Source: Candidatus Anammoximicrobium sp.
GTDB lineage: Bacteria > Planctomycetota > Planctomycetia > Pirellulales > Pirellulaceae
Assembly (NCBI GenBank): GCA_012515235.1
Contig: JAAYYU010000035.1
Location: 1 to 64,000, forward strand
DNA: 64,000 nt
Reading direction: 5' to 3'
The position numbers and the translations under genes are program-made. The notes beneath the pieces were generated by a model. The model was given only the letters and a program-made list of their open reading frames with translations. It was not told the DNA's origin and searched no databases. Below are positions 34,314 to 44,956 of this stretch, piece after piece. Position 1 is the stretch's first letter; each line of letters starts with the position of its first letter.

Positions 34314-34466
34314 GGACTTTCGTTTTACCGCGACCGGGTACCCGTCTTCGGGTATGAGAGTTCGCCGACAAGACCCCGGCCCAGCCGCTCGCTACCCGCT
34401 GGCGGGCGGCGCGACGAAGACCGGCAAAATATTACAACTCGAAGTGATGGGTGTAAGGACCAGACC

Positions 34467-35933
34467 ATGAAACGCATTTCCATCGATCCGATCACGCGAT
34501 TGGAAGGTCACGGCAAGATCGACATCTTCCTGGACGAACAGGGGGACGTGGCCAATTGCTACCTGCAGATCCCCGAACTCCGCGGCTTCGAGAAATTCTG
34601 CGAAGGCCGCCTAGTCGAAGACCTGCCGAATCTGACCGAGCGCATCTGCGGCGTGTGCCCCGAAGCGCACCACATCGCGGGCACCAAGGCGCTGGACGGC
34701 GTGTTTCACGTCGACCCGCCGCCAGCGGCCAAGAAGCTGCGGGAACTGTTCTATAACGTTTTCTGCGCTACGGACCACACAACCCACTTCTACGCCCTGG
34801 GCGGCCCGGACTTCGTCGTCGGACCGACCGCCCCGAAGGCCGAACGGAACATCCTGGGCGTGATCAACAAAGTCGGGATGGACATCGCCGGCAAGGTGCT
34901 GAAAATGCGCCGCGACGGCCATGCGGTCATCAAGATGATGGGTGGCCGGGCCGTGCATCCCAACTGGGGCGTGCCGGGCGGAGTGAGTCGCGGGATCAAC
35001 GAAGAGCAGCGGCAAGAGATCGAGAAACTGGGCCGCGACGCCGTCGAATTCGCCAAGTTCTCGCTGAAACTGTTCGCCGACGTGGTCCTGAAGAACACCG
35101 AGTACGTGAACTTGATCAAGAGCGACGCGTACACGCACCAGGTCTACAACATGGGCACCGTGGACGCCAATAACCACCTGAACTTCTACGATGGCAAGAT
35201 CCGCATCGTCGGCCCGGACGGCAAGGAGCGATTCAAGTATGATGCGAAGGACTATCGGGAGTACATCGCGGAACGCGTCGAGCCGTGGTCGTACCTGAAG
35301 TTTCCCTACCTCAAGAAAGTCGGCTGGAAGGGTTTCGTGGACGGAGTCGAATCGGGCGTCTATCGCGCCACGCCGCTGTCCCGCTTGAACGCCGCCGACG
35401 GCATGGCCACGCCGCTGGCCAACGAGGAGTATCAGCGGTTCTACGACGCCTTGGGAGGCAAACCGGTTCAGCCTACGCTGGCCACGCACTGGGCCCGGCT
35501 GATCGAGATTCTGTACGCCACCGAAAACTGGGTGCGGCTGGCGACGGATCCGGAGATCACCAGCAAGGAATACCGGGTGCTGCCGACCGAGACGCCGACC
35601 GAGGGCATCGGTTGCGTCGAAGCGCCGCGCGGGACGCTGACGCATCACTACGTGTCCGACGAGCGGGGCCTCGTCACGAAGGTCAACCTGATCGTCGGCA
35701 CGACCAACAACAATGCGCCGATCTGCATGTCGGTCAAGAAGGCGGCCCAGGGGTTGATCAAGAAGGGCAAGGTCAGCGAGGGGCTGTTGAACATGGTGGA
35801 AATGGCCTTCCGGGCCTACGACCCCTGCTTCGGCTGCGCCACGCACAGCCTGCCCGGCCAGATGCCGCTGGAAGTCCGCCTCCGCGATTCGGAAGGCAAC
35901 GTCGTTGACCGACTCACGCAGTACATGGACTAG
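34467..35933 (+). CDS. mvhA: F420-nonreducing-type [NiFe] hydrogenase large subunit
   Basis: 488 residues from ATG 34467. The NiFe ligands are in R-I-C-G-V-C-P-E-A-H-H near residue 59 (L1) and D-P-C-F-G-C-A-T-H near residue 455 (L2). A 28-residue tail follows the L2 His, which maturation would remove. The maturation protease starts 6 bp after its stop. The sequence fits group 3c (MvhA/VhuA) rather than 3b, 3d or group 1. The spacer ahead of it (34314-34466) holds a TACCCG/CGGGTA hairpin (34339-34354) but no gene. Reaction: H2 to 2 H+ and 2 electrons, in the cytoplasm. Confidence 0.94.
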   Translation: MKRISIDPITRLEGHGKIDIFLDEQGDVANCYLQIPELRGFEKFCEGRLVEDLPNLTERICGVCPEAHHIAGTKALDGVFHVDPPPAAKKLRELFYNVFCATDHTTHFYALGGPDFVVGPTAPKAERNILGVINKVGMDIAGKVLKMRRDGHAVIKMMGGRAVHPNWGVPGGVSRGINEEQRQEIEKLGRDAVEFAKFSLKLFADVVLKNTEYVNLIKSDAYTHQVYNMGTVDANNHLNFYDGKIRIVGPDGKERFKYDAKDYREYIAERVEPWSYLKFPYLKKVGWKGFVDGVESGVYRATPLSRLNAADGMATPLANEEYQRFYDALGGKPVQPTLATHWARLIEILYATENWVRLATDPEITSKEYRVLPTETPTEGIGCVEAPRGTLTHHYVSDERGLVTKVNLIVGTTNNNAPICMSVKKAAQGLIKKGKVSEGLLNMVEMAFRAYDPCFGCATHSLPGQMPLEVRLRDSEGNVVDRLTQYMD

Positions 35934-35939
35934 CTCGCT

Positions 35940-36443
35940 GTGCCAGCGCAACATCCGGCGACCGGCAAGACCCTGATTATCGGCCTGGGCAACCCGATCG
36001 TGGCCGACGACAGCGTGGGTTTGCGCGTGGCGGCGGAACTCAAATCCCGGTTGGCCGATCGGCCCGGCGTGGACGTCACCGAGGACTACTGGGGTGGCCT
36101 GCGGTTGATGGAACGTATGATCGGCTACGATCGGGCGATCGTAATCGACGCCATCTGCACCGGCGCTCCGCCTGGCACGATCCACCATTTGACAACCGCC
36201 TCCGTGCCGACGCAAAAAAGCGCCTCGGCGCACGATGTGAATCTGCCGACCGCCTTGGCCTTCGGCCGCCGTGCCGGCATGCACCTGCCGGCGGACGAGG
36301 ATGTCCGCTTGATCGGAATCGAGGCCGACGATCTAATCAACTTTAGCGAGCACTGCACGCCGGCGGTGGCGGCGGCCATTCCCCGCTCGGTTCAGGAAGC
36401 GATCCAACTACTCGACTCCATGCTAGAAGGACAGAATTCATGA
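35940..36443 (+). CDS. Hydrogenase maturation endopeptidase
   Basis: 167 residues from GTG 35940. The HycI/HyaD/FrhD-family signature L-I-I-G-L-G-N-P-I-V-A-D-D-S-V-G-L is at residues ~13-28. The second region has I-V-I-D-A-I-C-T-G-A-P-P-G-T-I. Asp 23-24 and D-A-I should hold Ni during the cut of the large-subunit tail. It overlaps the next gene by 4 bp. The end is Gln/Asn-rich and otherwise normal. Confidence 0.9.
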   Translation: MPAQHPATGKTLIIGLGNPIVADDSVGLRVAAELKSRLADRPGVDVTEDYWGGLRLMERMIGYDRAIVIDAICTGAPPGTIHHLTTASVPTQKSASAHDVNLPTALAFGRRAGMHLPADEDVRLIGIEADDLINFSEHCTPAVAAAIPRSVQEAIQLLDSMLEGQNS

Positions 36444-36883
36444 TTTCCCCCGAACAACTACGGCGCTATCCGTTCTTCTGCTGCATCAGCGAGGAGGCTT
36501 TGAAAGAAGCCGCGATGATCTCCGACGAGGTGATCGCCGAGGCGGGCAAGACGCTATTCAGCGAAGGTGACCGGGCCGAGACGATGTACATCCTGGTGGA
36601 CGGCGAGGTCGACATCAAATACACGCTGGGCAACGGTGAACAACGGACGATCGACACGCTGGTAGCTGGGGACATCGTCGTCTGGTCGACGCTGGTCGAG
36701 CCCCACCGCTGTACGGCGAACGGCGTCGCGCGCGGCGCGTGCAAATTGATCTCGATCAACGGCCCGAAGTTGCGGGAACTGTGCGAAAAGAACCCCGACC
36801 TGGGCTACCGCATGCTGATCTCCGTCACCCAGTTGCTGGCCGCGCGTCTGGACGGCGCCCGCGTGCAATTGGCCACGGTGTAG
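36440..36883 (+). CDS. Cyclic-nucleotide-binding-domain protein without HTH
   Basis: 147 residues, essentially one Crp-type cNMP-binding beta-barrel: A-G-K-T-L-F-S-E-G-D-R-A-E-T-M-Y-I-L-V-D-G-E-V-D-I, then D-I-V-V-W-S-T-L-V. The PBC cassette G-E-R-S-A is not obvious (the equivalent region is V-V-W-S-T-L-V-E-P-H-R), so the ligand may not be cAMP. There is no DNA-binding helix-turn-helix. It is the last gene of the cluster and overlaps the protease gene by 4 bp. It may modulate the complex allosterically. Confidence 0.82.
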   Translation: MISPEQLRRYPFFCCISEEALKEAAMISDEVIAEAGKTLFSEGDRAETMYILVDGEVDIKYTLGNGEQRTIDTLVAGDIVVWSTLVEPHRCTANGVARGACKLISINGPKLRELCEKNPDLGYRMLISVTQLLAARLDGARVQLATV

Positions 36884-36977
36884 CCGGCGGAGTCCTCCCG
36901 CTTCGCGTCGTTTCGCGAGAAGCGAACGGTGCGCGGACAGCCCGGCAAAGGCAGTTGCCTTGGGAGACGGTGCTTTC

Positions 36978-37994
36978 GTGAACCTCATCGGCTTGGCTGC
37001 CCTGTTTCTGTCGGCCGCCCTGTCCGTGTCGGCGGCCGAGCGTCCGCGTCTGGCCGTGCTGACCGACATCGGCGGCGATCCGGACGATCAGCAATCGCTG
37101 GTCCGCTTGCTGGTGTACGCCAACGAGTTCGAGATCGAAGCGCTGATCGCCACCGCCTCCGGGACACCGGGTGAACTAAAACAGGCCGTGACCCGGCCAG
37201 ACCTGATCCGCCAGATCATCGGCGGCTACGAACGGGTGCTCCCAAACCTCCGGAAACACGCCACAGGCTGGCCAGCGGCAGAAACCCTCCGCCAGTGCGT
37301 CCGATCCGGCAATTCGCAGCGCGGCCGGAAGCACCTTGGCGCAGGGCATGACACGGAAGGTTCTCGGTTTCTGATCGAACGCATCGACGCCGGTACGCCG
37401 CAGCGGCGGTTGAACATCGTCATCTGGGGCGGCCAGACGGACTTGGCCCAGGCCCTGTGGCGCGTGAAGCACGACCGCGCCGAATCGGGCTTTCGAGAAT
37501 TCGCCGCGAAGTTTCGTGTGGTCGACATCGCCGATCAGGACGGAATCGGCGACTGGATGCGGCAGGAGTTTCCCGGCATGTTCTACGTGCTCTCCCAGGC
37601 CCCGCCGGGCCGGGACAAGCGAGAGGGCACGTTCCGCGGCATGTACCTGACGGGCGACCTGTCGCTGACCAGCCGCGCTTGGGTCGAAGCGAACGTGCGT
37701 TCGCGCGGCCCGCTGGGCGCGCTGTATCCGCTCAAGACCTGGACCGCGCCGAACCCGCACGGCTGCTTGAAGGAGGGCGACACGCCGTCCTGGTTCTTCT
37801 TCCTGCCGCGAGGCGGCAACGACCCGGACGATCCGGCTCAACCCGGCTGGGGCGGCCAATACCAGCGCCGGTCCGACGGCTGGTATTGTGACCTGCCCGC
37901 CACCGGCGTCTTCGACCCCCGCACCACCGTCAGTCGTTGGCGTTCCGCCTTTCAAGCCGACTTCGCCCGGCGCCTGGTCTGGTGCGTGGAATAG
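36978..37994 (+). CDS. DUF1593-type nucleoside-hydrolase-like protein
   Basis: 338 residues from GTG 36978, chosen for GGGAG at ~36962 and a signal peptide (N-L-I-G-L-A-A-L-F-L-S-A-A-L-S-V-S-A-A-E). A TTG at 36960 is in frame. The family opening R-L-A-V-L-T-D-I-G-G-D-P-D-D-Q-Q-S-L-V-R-L-L is at about residues 22-43, with the Asp cluster of nucleoside hydrolases. The N-terminal part is intact, ending P-A-T-G-V-F-D-P-R-T-T-V-S-R-W-R. Full DUF1593 proteins are usually longer and have a C-terminal Ig-like domain. That domain is missing here. Function in planctomycetes is unproven. Confidence 0.8.
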   Translation: MNLIGLAALFLSAALSVSAAERPRLAVLTDIGGDPDDQQSLVRLLVYANEFEIEALIATASGTPGELKQAVTRPDLIRQIIGGYERVLPNLRKHATGWPAAETLRQCVRSGNSQRGRKHLGAGHDTEGSRFLIERIDAGTPQRRLNIVIWGGQTDLAQALWRVKHDRAESGFREFAAKFRVVDIADQDGIGDWMRQEFPGMFYVLSQAPPGRDKREGTFRGMYLTGDLSLTSRAWVEANVRSRGPLGALYPLKTWTAPNPHGCLKEGDTPSWFFFLPRGGNDPDDPAQPGWGGQYQRRSDGWYCDLPATGVFDPRTTVSRWRSAFQADFARRLVWCVE

Positions 37995-38312
37995 CGGAAA
38001 CGCCAACCGCGGGGCGCTGGTCCCGGTTTTTGCCATGTCGCGTCGGGGGAGGCAGGGGCGAACGAGTTGCCAGGAATCGTTCTTTTGCTTTTTCGAACCG
38101 TCGCAACCACGCTGGGATCGGTTCGTCACACATCTTCCTCAGCGATGAGATTGCCGCGGCAGCGCTTGTTGTCCCGGCAACGGCGTCGCTCCGATAGCGT
38201 TTGCCGCAGTGGCGACCGGGGGTGGATGGCGGATGGGGGAACCGGGCGGTACACTGGGACGGTCGAAAAGCGAAGCTGAATGAGCGTGTTGCTGTCAAGG
38301 AAAGGATGGGCC
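37995..38312. other. Spacer, no gene
   Basis: I see no supported gene, repeat or terminator. AAGGA ahead of 38313 is the next ribosome binding site. Confidence 0.35.
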
Positions 38313-39233
38313 ATGAGCACAGGATTGTCGTTCCGCGGTTTCTGCTGGCCGCGTCTGCTGCGGCGAGTTGCCTGGGCCGGTCTGCTGGTCTTCGGGTTGG
38401 CACGGGGCGAGGCCGCCGAGCCCCTGTTCTTCCTCCAACTGAGCGACCCGCAGTTCGGGATGTGTGCGGCGAACGCCAACCTGCTGCAGGAGACGGCCAA
38501 TTTCGAGTTTGCCATCGCCACGGCCAATCGGCTCAAACCGGCCTTTGTGATCATCACGGGGGACCTGGTCAATACGGCTGGGGACCAGGCGCAGGTGGAC
38601 GAGTATCTGAGGATTGCCGCCAAACTCGACCGCTCCATCCCGCTGTATCATCTGCCGGGCAACCACGACGTCGGGAACGAGCCCACGCCGGAGAGCATCG
38701 CGGCCTACGTGGCCCGCTTCGGTCCCGACCATTATTCCTTCCGCTGCGGTCCCATGATCGGGCTGGCGATCAACTCGGGGCTCGTGCAATCCGCCGCGCG
38801 GGCTCCGCAGGCGGCTGCGGAGCAGGAGGCCTGGTTGAAAGCCGAACTGGAGAAAGCCAAACGAGACGGGGTCCGGCACATCGTCGTCTTCCAGCACCAT
38901 CCCTGGTACCTTGCCAGCCTCGACGAGCCGGCGGGATACCACAACCTGCCCGTGGCGGAGCGGCGCCGCTACCTGGACCTGTTCCGGCAGTCTGGCGTGA
39001 CGCACGTCTTTGCCGGCCATCACCACGCCAACGCGACGGCGAAGTACGAGTCCGTCGAGATTGTCACCAGCGGGGCGATCGGCAAACCGTTGCGGAAGGA
39101 CGTCTCGGGATTGCGGGTTGTCATTGTCCGAGACAGCGGCATCGAGCACCGGTTCTACCACCTGGGCGAAATCCCCAACCAAATCGACTTGTCGCCTCCG
39201 AAACAGGCTCCGAAAACGGCGCCCGGCAAGTGA
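38313..39233 (+). CDS. Exported calcineurin-like metallophosphoesterase
   Basis: 306 residues from ATG 38313 (AAGGA 8-12 bp upstream); the in-frame ATG at 38280 is less well placed. A signal peptide ends at A-E-A-A-E. Metal-binding motifs: Q-L-S-D-P-Q-F-G (Gln in place of the usual His), G-D-L-V-N, G-N-H-D, F-Q-H-H-P-W and F-A-G-H-H-H. The D-x-Q variant is known in CSTP1-like phosphatases. It should hydrolyse a phosphomonoester or diester outside the cytoplasm. A short C-terminal tail is Pro/Lys-rich. Confidence 0.85.
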   Translation: MSTGLSFRGFCWPRLLRRVAWAGLLVFGLARGEAAEPLFFLQLSDPQFGMCAANANLLQETANFEFAIATANRLKPAFVIITGDLVNTAGDQAQVDEYLRIAAKLDRSIPLYHLPGNHDVGNEPTPESIAAYVARFGPDHYSFRCGPMIGLAINSGLVQSAARAPQAAAEQEAWLKAELEKAKRDGVRHIVVFQHHPWYLASLDEPAGYHNLPVAERRRYLDLFRQSGVTHVFAGHHHANATAKYESVEIVTSGAIGKPLRKDVSGLRVVIVRDSGIEHRFYHLGEIPNQIDLSPPKQAPKTAPGK

Positions 39234-39337
39234 GCTTTGTTCGAGCAACTACTGCGCGGAATGGCGTTAACCACCGACGATCGGTGGCCGGCGATGCGCA
39301 ACACGGGCGGCAGAAGGAAAAGGAAAAGGAGGATCTC

Positions 39338-41551
39338 ATGCGTTTCTTTGTGGCCTTGGCCGTAGGAATGGCTTGCGTGCTGGGAGCGTCGGCGCACGCA
39401 CGGGGGGAATGGAAAGTCCATGTTTCGGCGGATGCTGCGGCCGGCGGGAACGGCGAAGAGCGTTCGCCTTATCAGACGTTGACCCAAGCGCGCGACGGCA
39501 TCCGGCAAGCCCGCCAGGCCGGCAGACTCCAGGCCGGAAACGCCGTCACCGTGCTGATCGGTCCGGGCGTTTACCGTCTTGACGCCTCCTTGGAACTGAC
39601 CGAACAGGACAGCGGCACGGCTGCGGCGCCCGTCGTGTACCGCGCGGTGCAGCGCGGGCAGTCGCGGATCCACGGAGGAACAACGCTCGCGGCGGAGGCG
39701 TTCCAACGGCTGACGGACGAGCGCGTGGCGGCGCGGCTCGATCCGGCCGCGCGGAACAAGGTGCTGGTGTGCGACGTGGCGGCCGCGGCGGGCGGCGGGT
39801 TCGCCTCCTTTCCAAACGCCTATCGGGGCACGCCGCCGGGTCCTTGGCTGTATGTCAACCGCCAGCCCATGACGCTGGCCCGCTGGCCGAACGCCGACAT
39901 GCCCGGCGGGGGCTGGACCGGTTTCTCGAAAGCCATCGATACGGGATTGCCTCAACCGCAGGCGGCCGACCCGGCCCTCCGCCAGTTGCGTCCCGGCTCG
40001 TTTGAATATGACAACCCGCGTCCGGCGCGCTGGAGCCTGGACCAGGGCGTGTGGCTGCTGGGGTACTGGACGCATGACTGGAGCGACGAGGTGATTCGCG
40101 TCGCTGCGTACGACCGGGAAAAGAAAGTGATCGCGCTGGCGGCTCCGCACTCGTACGGCATCAACGGCGGCACCTGGGGCGCGGCGGAACGGCGCTTCTT
40201 TGCCCTGAACGCGCTGGAGGAATTGGACGCCCCCGGCGAATGGTATCTGGATCGCACGCAGAAGCGGCTGTACTTCTATCCGGCGGGACCGCTGCGGGAT
40301 GCGCAAATCGTCCTGGCCACGCTGGCCCAGCCGCTGGTCAAGCTCCGCGGCGCCAAGCACGTGAAGTTCGTCGAACTGGCTTTCGAGTATGTCCACTCGG
40401 AGGGCCTTTCGCTGTCCGCTGCGGAGGGCGTGGAAATCGCCGGGTGCCTGATCGCGAACTGCGCGGGCGGCGGAATTTCGATCCACGGGAGCAACAATAC
40501 CATCCGCTCGTGCGACGTGTTCAACCTGGGCCGGGGCGGCATTCAACTCAACGGCGGCGACCGGAAGACGCTGACCCCCAGCAAGAACTTGGCCGTCAAT
40601 AATCACGTCCACCACTACGGCCTCTTTCAACGCACCTACGCGCCGGGCATCGGTGTCCAGGGCTGCGGCCAGACAGTGCGCAACAACTGCATCCACGACG
40701 CTCCGCACAACGCCGTGCTGTACGGCGGCAACGAACACCTGTTCGAGTTGAACGAGGTCTACCGGGTGGTGCTGGAGACCGGCGATGCAGGCGCGTTCTA
40801 CACAGGACGCGACTGGACCACGCAGGGCAACGTCCTGCGTCACAACTACATTCACGATCTGGGCGGCGGCGATGCCCGGCACGTGAATACGATGGGCGTC
40901 TACCTGGACGACTGCGATTGCGGGGACACGATCGTGGGAAACGTCTTCTTCCGGGCCGGCCGCGCGATCATGATCGGCGGCGGCCGCGACAACCCGGTGC
41001 TGAACAACCTGGTGGTGGATTGCCCGATCGGCCTGCATATCGACGCCCGCGGCATGACGTGGAAACAGTGGAACAGCCCGCAGGATTCGAGTTGGAGCCT
41101 GGAGAAAAAGGCGCAGCGGCTGAATTACACCCAGCCTCCCTGGAGCACGCGCTATCCGCGGCTGGCAGCGATCATGAACGAGTCGCCGCGCGAACCGCTG
41201 AACAACCCGATCCGCCGCAACGTGTTCGTGAACTGCGCCCAGCAGGTGTGCAGCTTCGACGGGAACGTGAGAAAACTGCTCGACAAGTTGGAACTTGCCG
41301 AAAACCTGGCGGTCAACACGACGGGCGCTGCAAGCGGTGTGGCGAAGCCGGTGGAGTACAAGGGTTTCGTCAACCTGGCCGGCACGGCGTCGGCGCCGAT
41401 CGATCTCGGCTTTGCGGACCCGTCCGCGGGCAACTTCGCGCTGCGGCCCAACGCCCGGCTGCAGAAGGAGTTGCCGTCCTTCGAGCCGATTCCCTTCGCG
41501 GCGATCGGGCTGTACCAGGACGAATATCGCCACCGGCTGGCGGAAAGATAA
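39338..41551 (+). CDS. Secreted right-handed beta-helix protein
   Basis: 737 residues from ATG 39338 (AAGGAGGATCTC upstream). The signal peptide ends at S-A-H-A-R-G. An N-terminal pectin-lyase-type entry is K-V-H-V-S-A-D-A-A-A-G-G-N-G-E-E-R-S-P-Y and V-T-V-L-I-G-P-G-V-Y-R-L. Parallel beta-helix coils with N/H-x-I/V-H patterns fill residues ~400-620. G-E-W-Y-L-D-R-T-Q-K-R-L-Y-F-Y is the usual linker of planctomycete beta-helix proteins. Family members are polysaccharide lyases, hydrolases or binding proteins. No catalytic motif could be pinned, so function is open. Confidence 0.82.
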   Translation: MRFFVALAVGMACVLGASAHARGEWKVHVSADAAAGGNGEERSPYQTLTQARDGIRQARQAGRLQAGNAVTVLIGPGVYRLDASLELTEQDSGTAAAPVVYRAVQRGQSRIHGGTTLAAEAFQRLTDERVAARLDPAARNKVLVCDVAAAAGGGFASFPNAYRGTPPGPWLYVNRQPMTLARWPNADMPGGGWTGFSKAIDTGLPQPQAADPALRQLRPGSFEYDNPRPARWSLDQGVWLLGYWTHDWSDEVIRVAAYDREKKVIALAAPHSYGINGGTWGAAERRFFALNALEELDAPGEWYLDRTQKRLYFYPAGPLRDAQIVLATLAQPLVKLRGAKHVKFVELAFEYVHSEGLSLSAAEGVEIAGCLIANCAGGGISIHGSNNTIRSCDVFNLGRGGIQLNGGDRKTLTPSKNLAVNNHVHHYGLFQRTYAPGIGVQGCGQTVRNNCIHDAPHNAVLYGGNEHLFELNEVYRVVLETGDAGAFYTGRDWTTQGNVLRHNYIHDLGGGDARHVNTMGVYLDDCDCGDTIVGNVFFRAGRAIMIGGGRDNPVLNNLVVDCPIGLHIDARGMTWKQWNSPQDSSWSLEKKAQRLNYTQPPWSTRYPRLAAIMNESPREPLNNPIRRNVFVNCAQQVCSFDGNVRKLLDKLELAENLAVNTTGAASGVAKPVEYKGFVNLAGTASAPIDLGFADPSAGNFALRPNARLQKELPSFEPIPFAAIGLYQDEYRHRLAER

Positions 41552-41718
41552 CGGTCACAGCGGCGTTTTTCGCGGCCCGCGGACGCCACGGCGCCAACGG
41601 GGCGGCGATTGCGAAACCCGTGGTGGAAAGAAGGCGGTTGTATGTCGCTGGCAGAAGCGGCCGTTAAGTCGATGTCCGCACGGGACATCTGTTTCACTTG
41701 TCAGACAAGGAGCATGCG

Positions 41719-43191
<1,473 letters not shown>

Positions 43192-43308
43192 GAGTTGCGG
43201 CGAAAAATCCCCGGACCGCCTCGTCGCGAGCCGGGGGGTTGACGCGAGTTTCTGACGAGTGTTTTTGGGATCAGTACCTTGGGGATGATCAGGAGGCGTC
43301 GTTTCGTC

Positions 43309-44841
43309 ATGAGTAGACTATTTACCGTTTTGGTGGGACTGGGGACCGTTGCGTGGCTTGCCCTTCCGGCCGGAGTTGCGGCGGACAAGGCGGCGGACGA
43401 ACCGGGCATGAAGGCGGGCTTTGCCGAGCGCGACATCACGCCCGACCTGGGCATGGAAAAGCCGGGCGGGTACGGCAAGTCGTTTCATCGGACCTTTCAC
43501 GACCCGTGCAAGGTCCGGGCGGTCGTGTTCGACGACGGCCGGGGGCGCGTCGCCCTGGTGGGAGTCGATGCGCTGATCATCCGCCGCGAGACCGTCGAGC
43601 CCGTGCGCCGGGAGATTCAGCAGAAGTGCGGCATTCCCGGCGAGGCCGTCCTGATCGGGGCCTCCCACTCGCACTCCTCCGGCCCGACGGGCATGATACT
43701 GCCCGGCGAGTTTGACCACGCGTCGCCGCTGGTGCAGAAGCTGGCCTACGAAAAATCGTCGTGCGCGGATTTGGGCTACCTGAAGCGGGTGCAGCAGGCG
43801 ATTGTCGAGGCCGTATGCGATGCGGGCGCGCGGCGGGCCGAGGTCCGCTGCGGCGTGGGCGTGGGCCTCGAAAACAAGGTGGCGTTCAACCGCCGGTTCC
43901 GCATGAAAAACGGCATGTCCTACACGCATCCGGGCAAGGGGAACCCAGACATCGTCGAGCCGGCCGGGCCCGTGGATCCGGAGGTGGGCGTGCTCGGCGC
44001 CTTTGACGACCAGGGCAAGCTGGCCGGCTGCATCGTCAACTTCGCGTGTCACGCCACCGCCAGTCCGGGCGGCATCTCCGCCAACTGGATCTATTACCTG
44101 GAGCAGGTGATCCGGGGCGCGTTCGGGCCCGACGTGGTTGTGGTCTTCCTGCAAGGCGCCTGTGGCGACGTGACGCAGGTCGACAATTTGAATCTCGCCG
44201 TAAATCCCGCCCCGGAGCAGTGGAGCCGATTGGTGGGCGGGCGCGTGGGGGCCGAGGCCGTCAAGGTTTTGTTGAGCATGGAGCCAGGCCGCCTGGCACC
44301 GCTGGACTACAAGCTCAAGCGGTGGGACGTGAAGCGGCGCACGCCTACTCCCGAACGGGTCCAGCAGTGCCTCCAGATCGTCCAGGACGATCCGAAGAAA
44401 GTCGACTCGACCACCTGGACCTTTGCCAAGGAGATCGTGCTCCTGGATGCGCTGATCGCCAAGCGGCCGACGCACCAGGTCGAGGTCCAGGCGATCCAAG
44501 TCGGACCGGCGGTGTTCCTGACCAATCCGGCCGAGTTCTTCTGCCAATTCGGCTTGGACATCAAGAAGGGCAGCCCGTTCAAGTACACTTTCCCGGTGGA
44601 ACTGGCCAACGACTGCACGGGCTACGTGCCGACCGAGGAGGCCCTGGGTCCGCACGGCGGCGGCTATGAGACCCGGCTCACGGTGTACTCGAACCTGGAG
44701 CCGACGGCCGGCACGCAGATGGTCCGGGCGGCGCTCGAGTTGGCTGGCCAGTTGAAGCCGGGCGAGGAGCCGCAGCCCAAACAGGTGACGACGCAAGCCA
44801 CGCCGTGGAGCTACGGCAACGTGCCGCCCGAGTTGAACTGA
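43309..44841 (+). CDS. Neutral/alkaline ceramidase-like exported protein
   Basis: 510 residues from ATG 43309, chosen for AGGAGG at 43291 and a signal peptide after a short basic start. Features of the neutral non-lysosomal ceramidase N-terminal domain are D-I-T-P-D near the start of the mature part, I-G-A-S-H-S-H-S-S-G-P-T, and C-H-A-T-A-S-P-G-G-I-S-A-N-W. Q-G-A-C-G-D-V-T-Q follows. The C-terminal ceramidase domain is not visible. In planctomycetes these are often called ceramidase-like without proof. Hydrolysis of an amide or ester is plausible. Confidence 0.82.
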   Translation: MSRLFTVLVGLGTVAWLALPAGVAADKAADEPGMKAGFAERDITPDLGMEKPGGYGKSFHRTFHDPCKVRAVVFDDGRGRVALVGVDALIIRRETVEPVRREIQQKCGIPGEAVLIGASHSHSSGPTGMILPGEFDHASPLVQKLAYEKSSCADLGYLKRVQQAIVEAVCDAGARRAEVRCGVGVGLENKVAFNRRFRMKNGMSYTHPGKGNPDIVEPAGPVDPEVGVLGAFDDQGKLAGCIVNFACHATASPGGISANWIYYLEQVIRGAFGPDVVVVFLQGACGDVTQVDNLNLAVNPAPEQWSRLVGGRVGAEAVKVLLSMEPGRLAPLDYKLKRWDVKRRTPTPERVQQCLQIVQDDPKKVDSTTWTFAKEIVLLDALIAKRPTHQVEVQAIQVGPAVFLTNPAEFFCQFGLDIKKGSPFKYTFPVELANDCTGYVPTEEALGPHGGGYETRLTVYSNLEPTAGTQMVRAALELAGQLKPGEEPQPKQVTTQATPWSYGNVPPELN

Positions 44842-44927
44842 CGGTCGGCGTTTTGCGTTTTCAAGCCCCGGAGCGGAGCTGGGAACGGAAAGGCGTCAAC
44901 ACGCTGTCTCCGCCGCTTCGCTCGTGG

Positions 44928-44956
44928 TATACTGCCGTGCGAAAGGAGCTTTCGCA
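44928..44956 (+). promoter_or_regulatory. Extended -10 and hairpin over a ribosome binding site
   Basis: TGGTATACT (44925-44933) is an extended -10. Five bases later TGCGAAAG (44938-44945) pairs perfectly with CTTTCGCA (44949-44956) across GAG. The AAAGGAG ribosome binding site and the first base of the ATG at 44956 are inside this hairpin. It could limit translation of the downstream gene. Confidence 0.5.

Noticed and set aside
39155-41533. 792-codon minus-strand frame opposite the beta-helix gene
   Set aside because: Antisense shadow in GC-rich DNA; the plus strand has signal peptide and beta-helix motifs.
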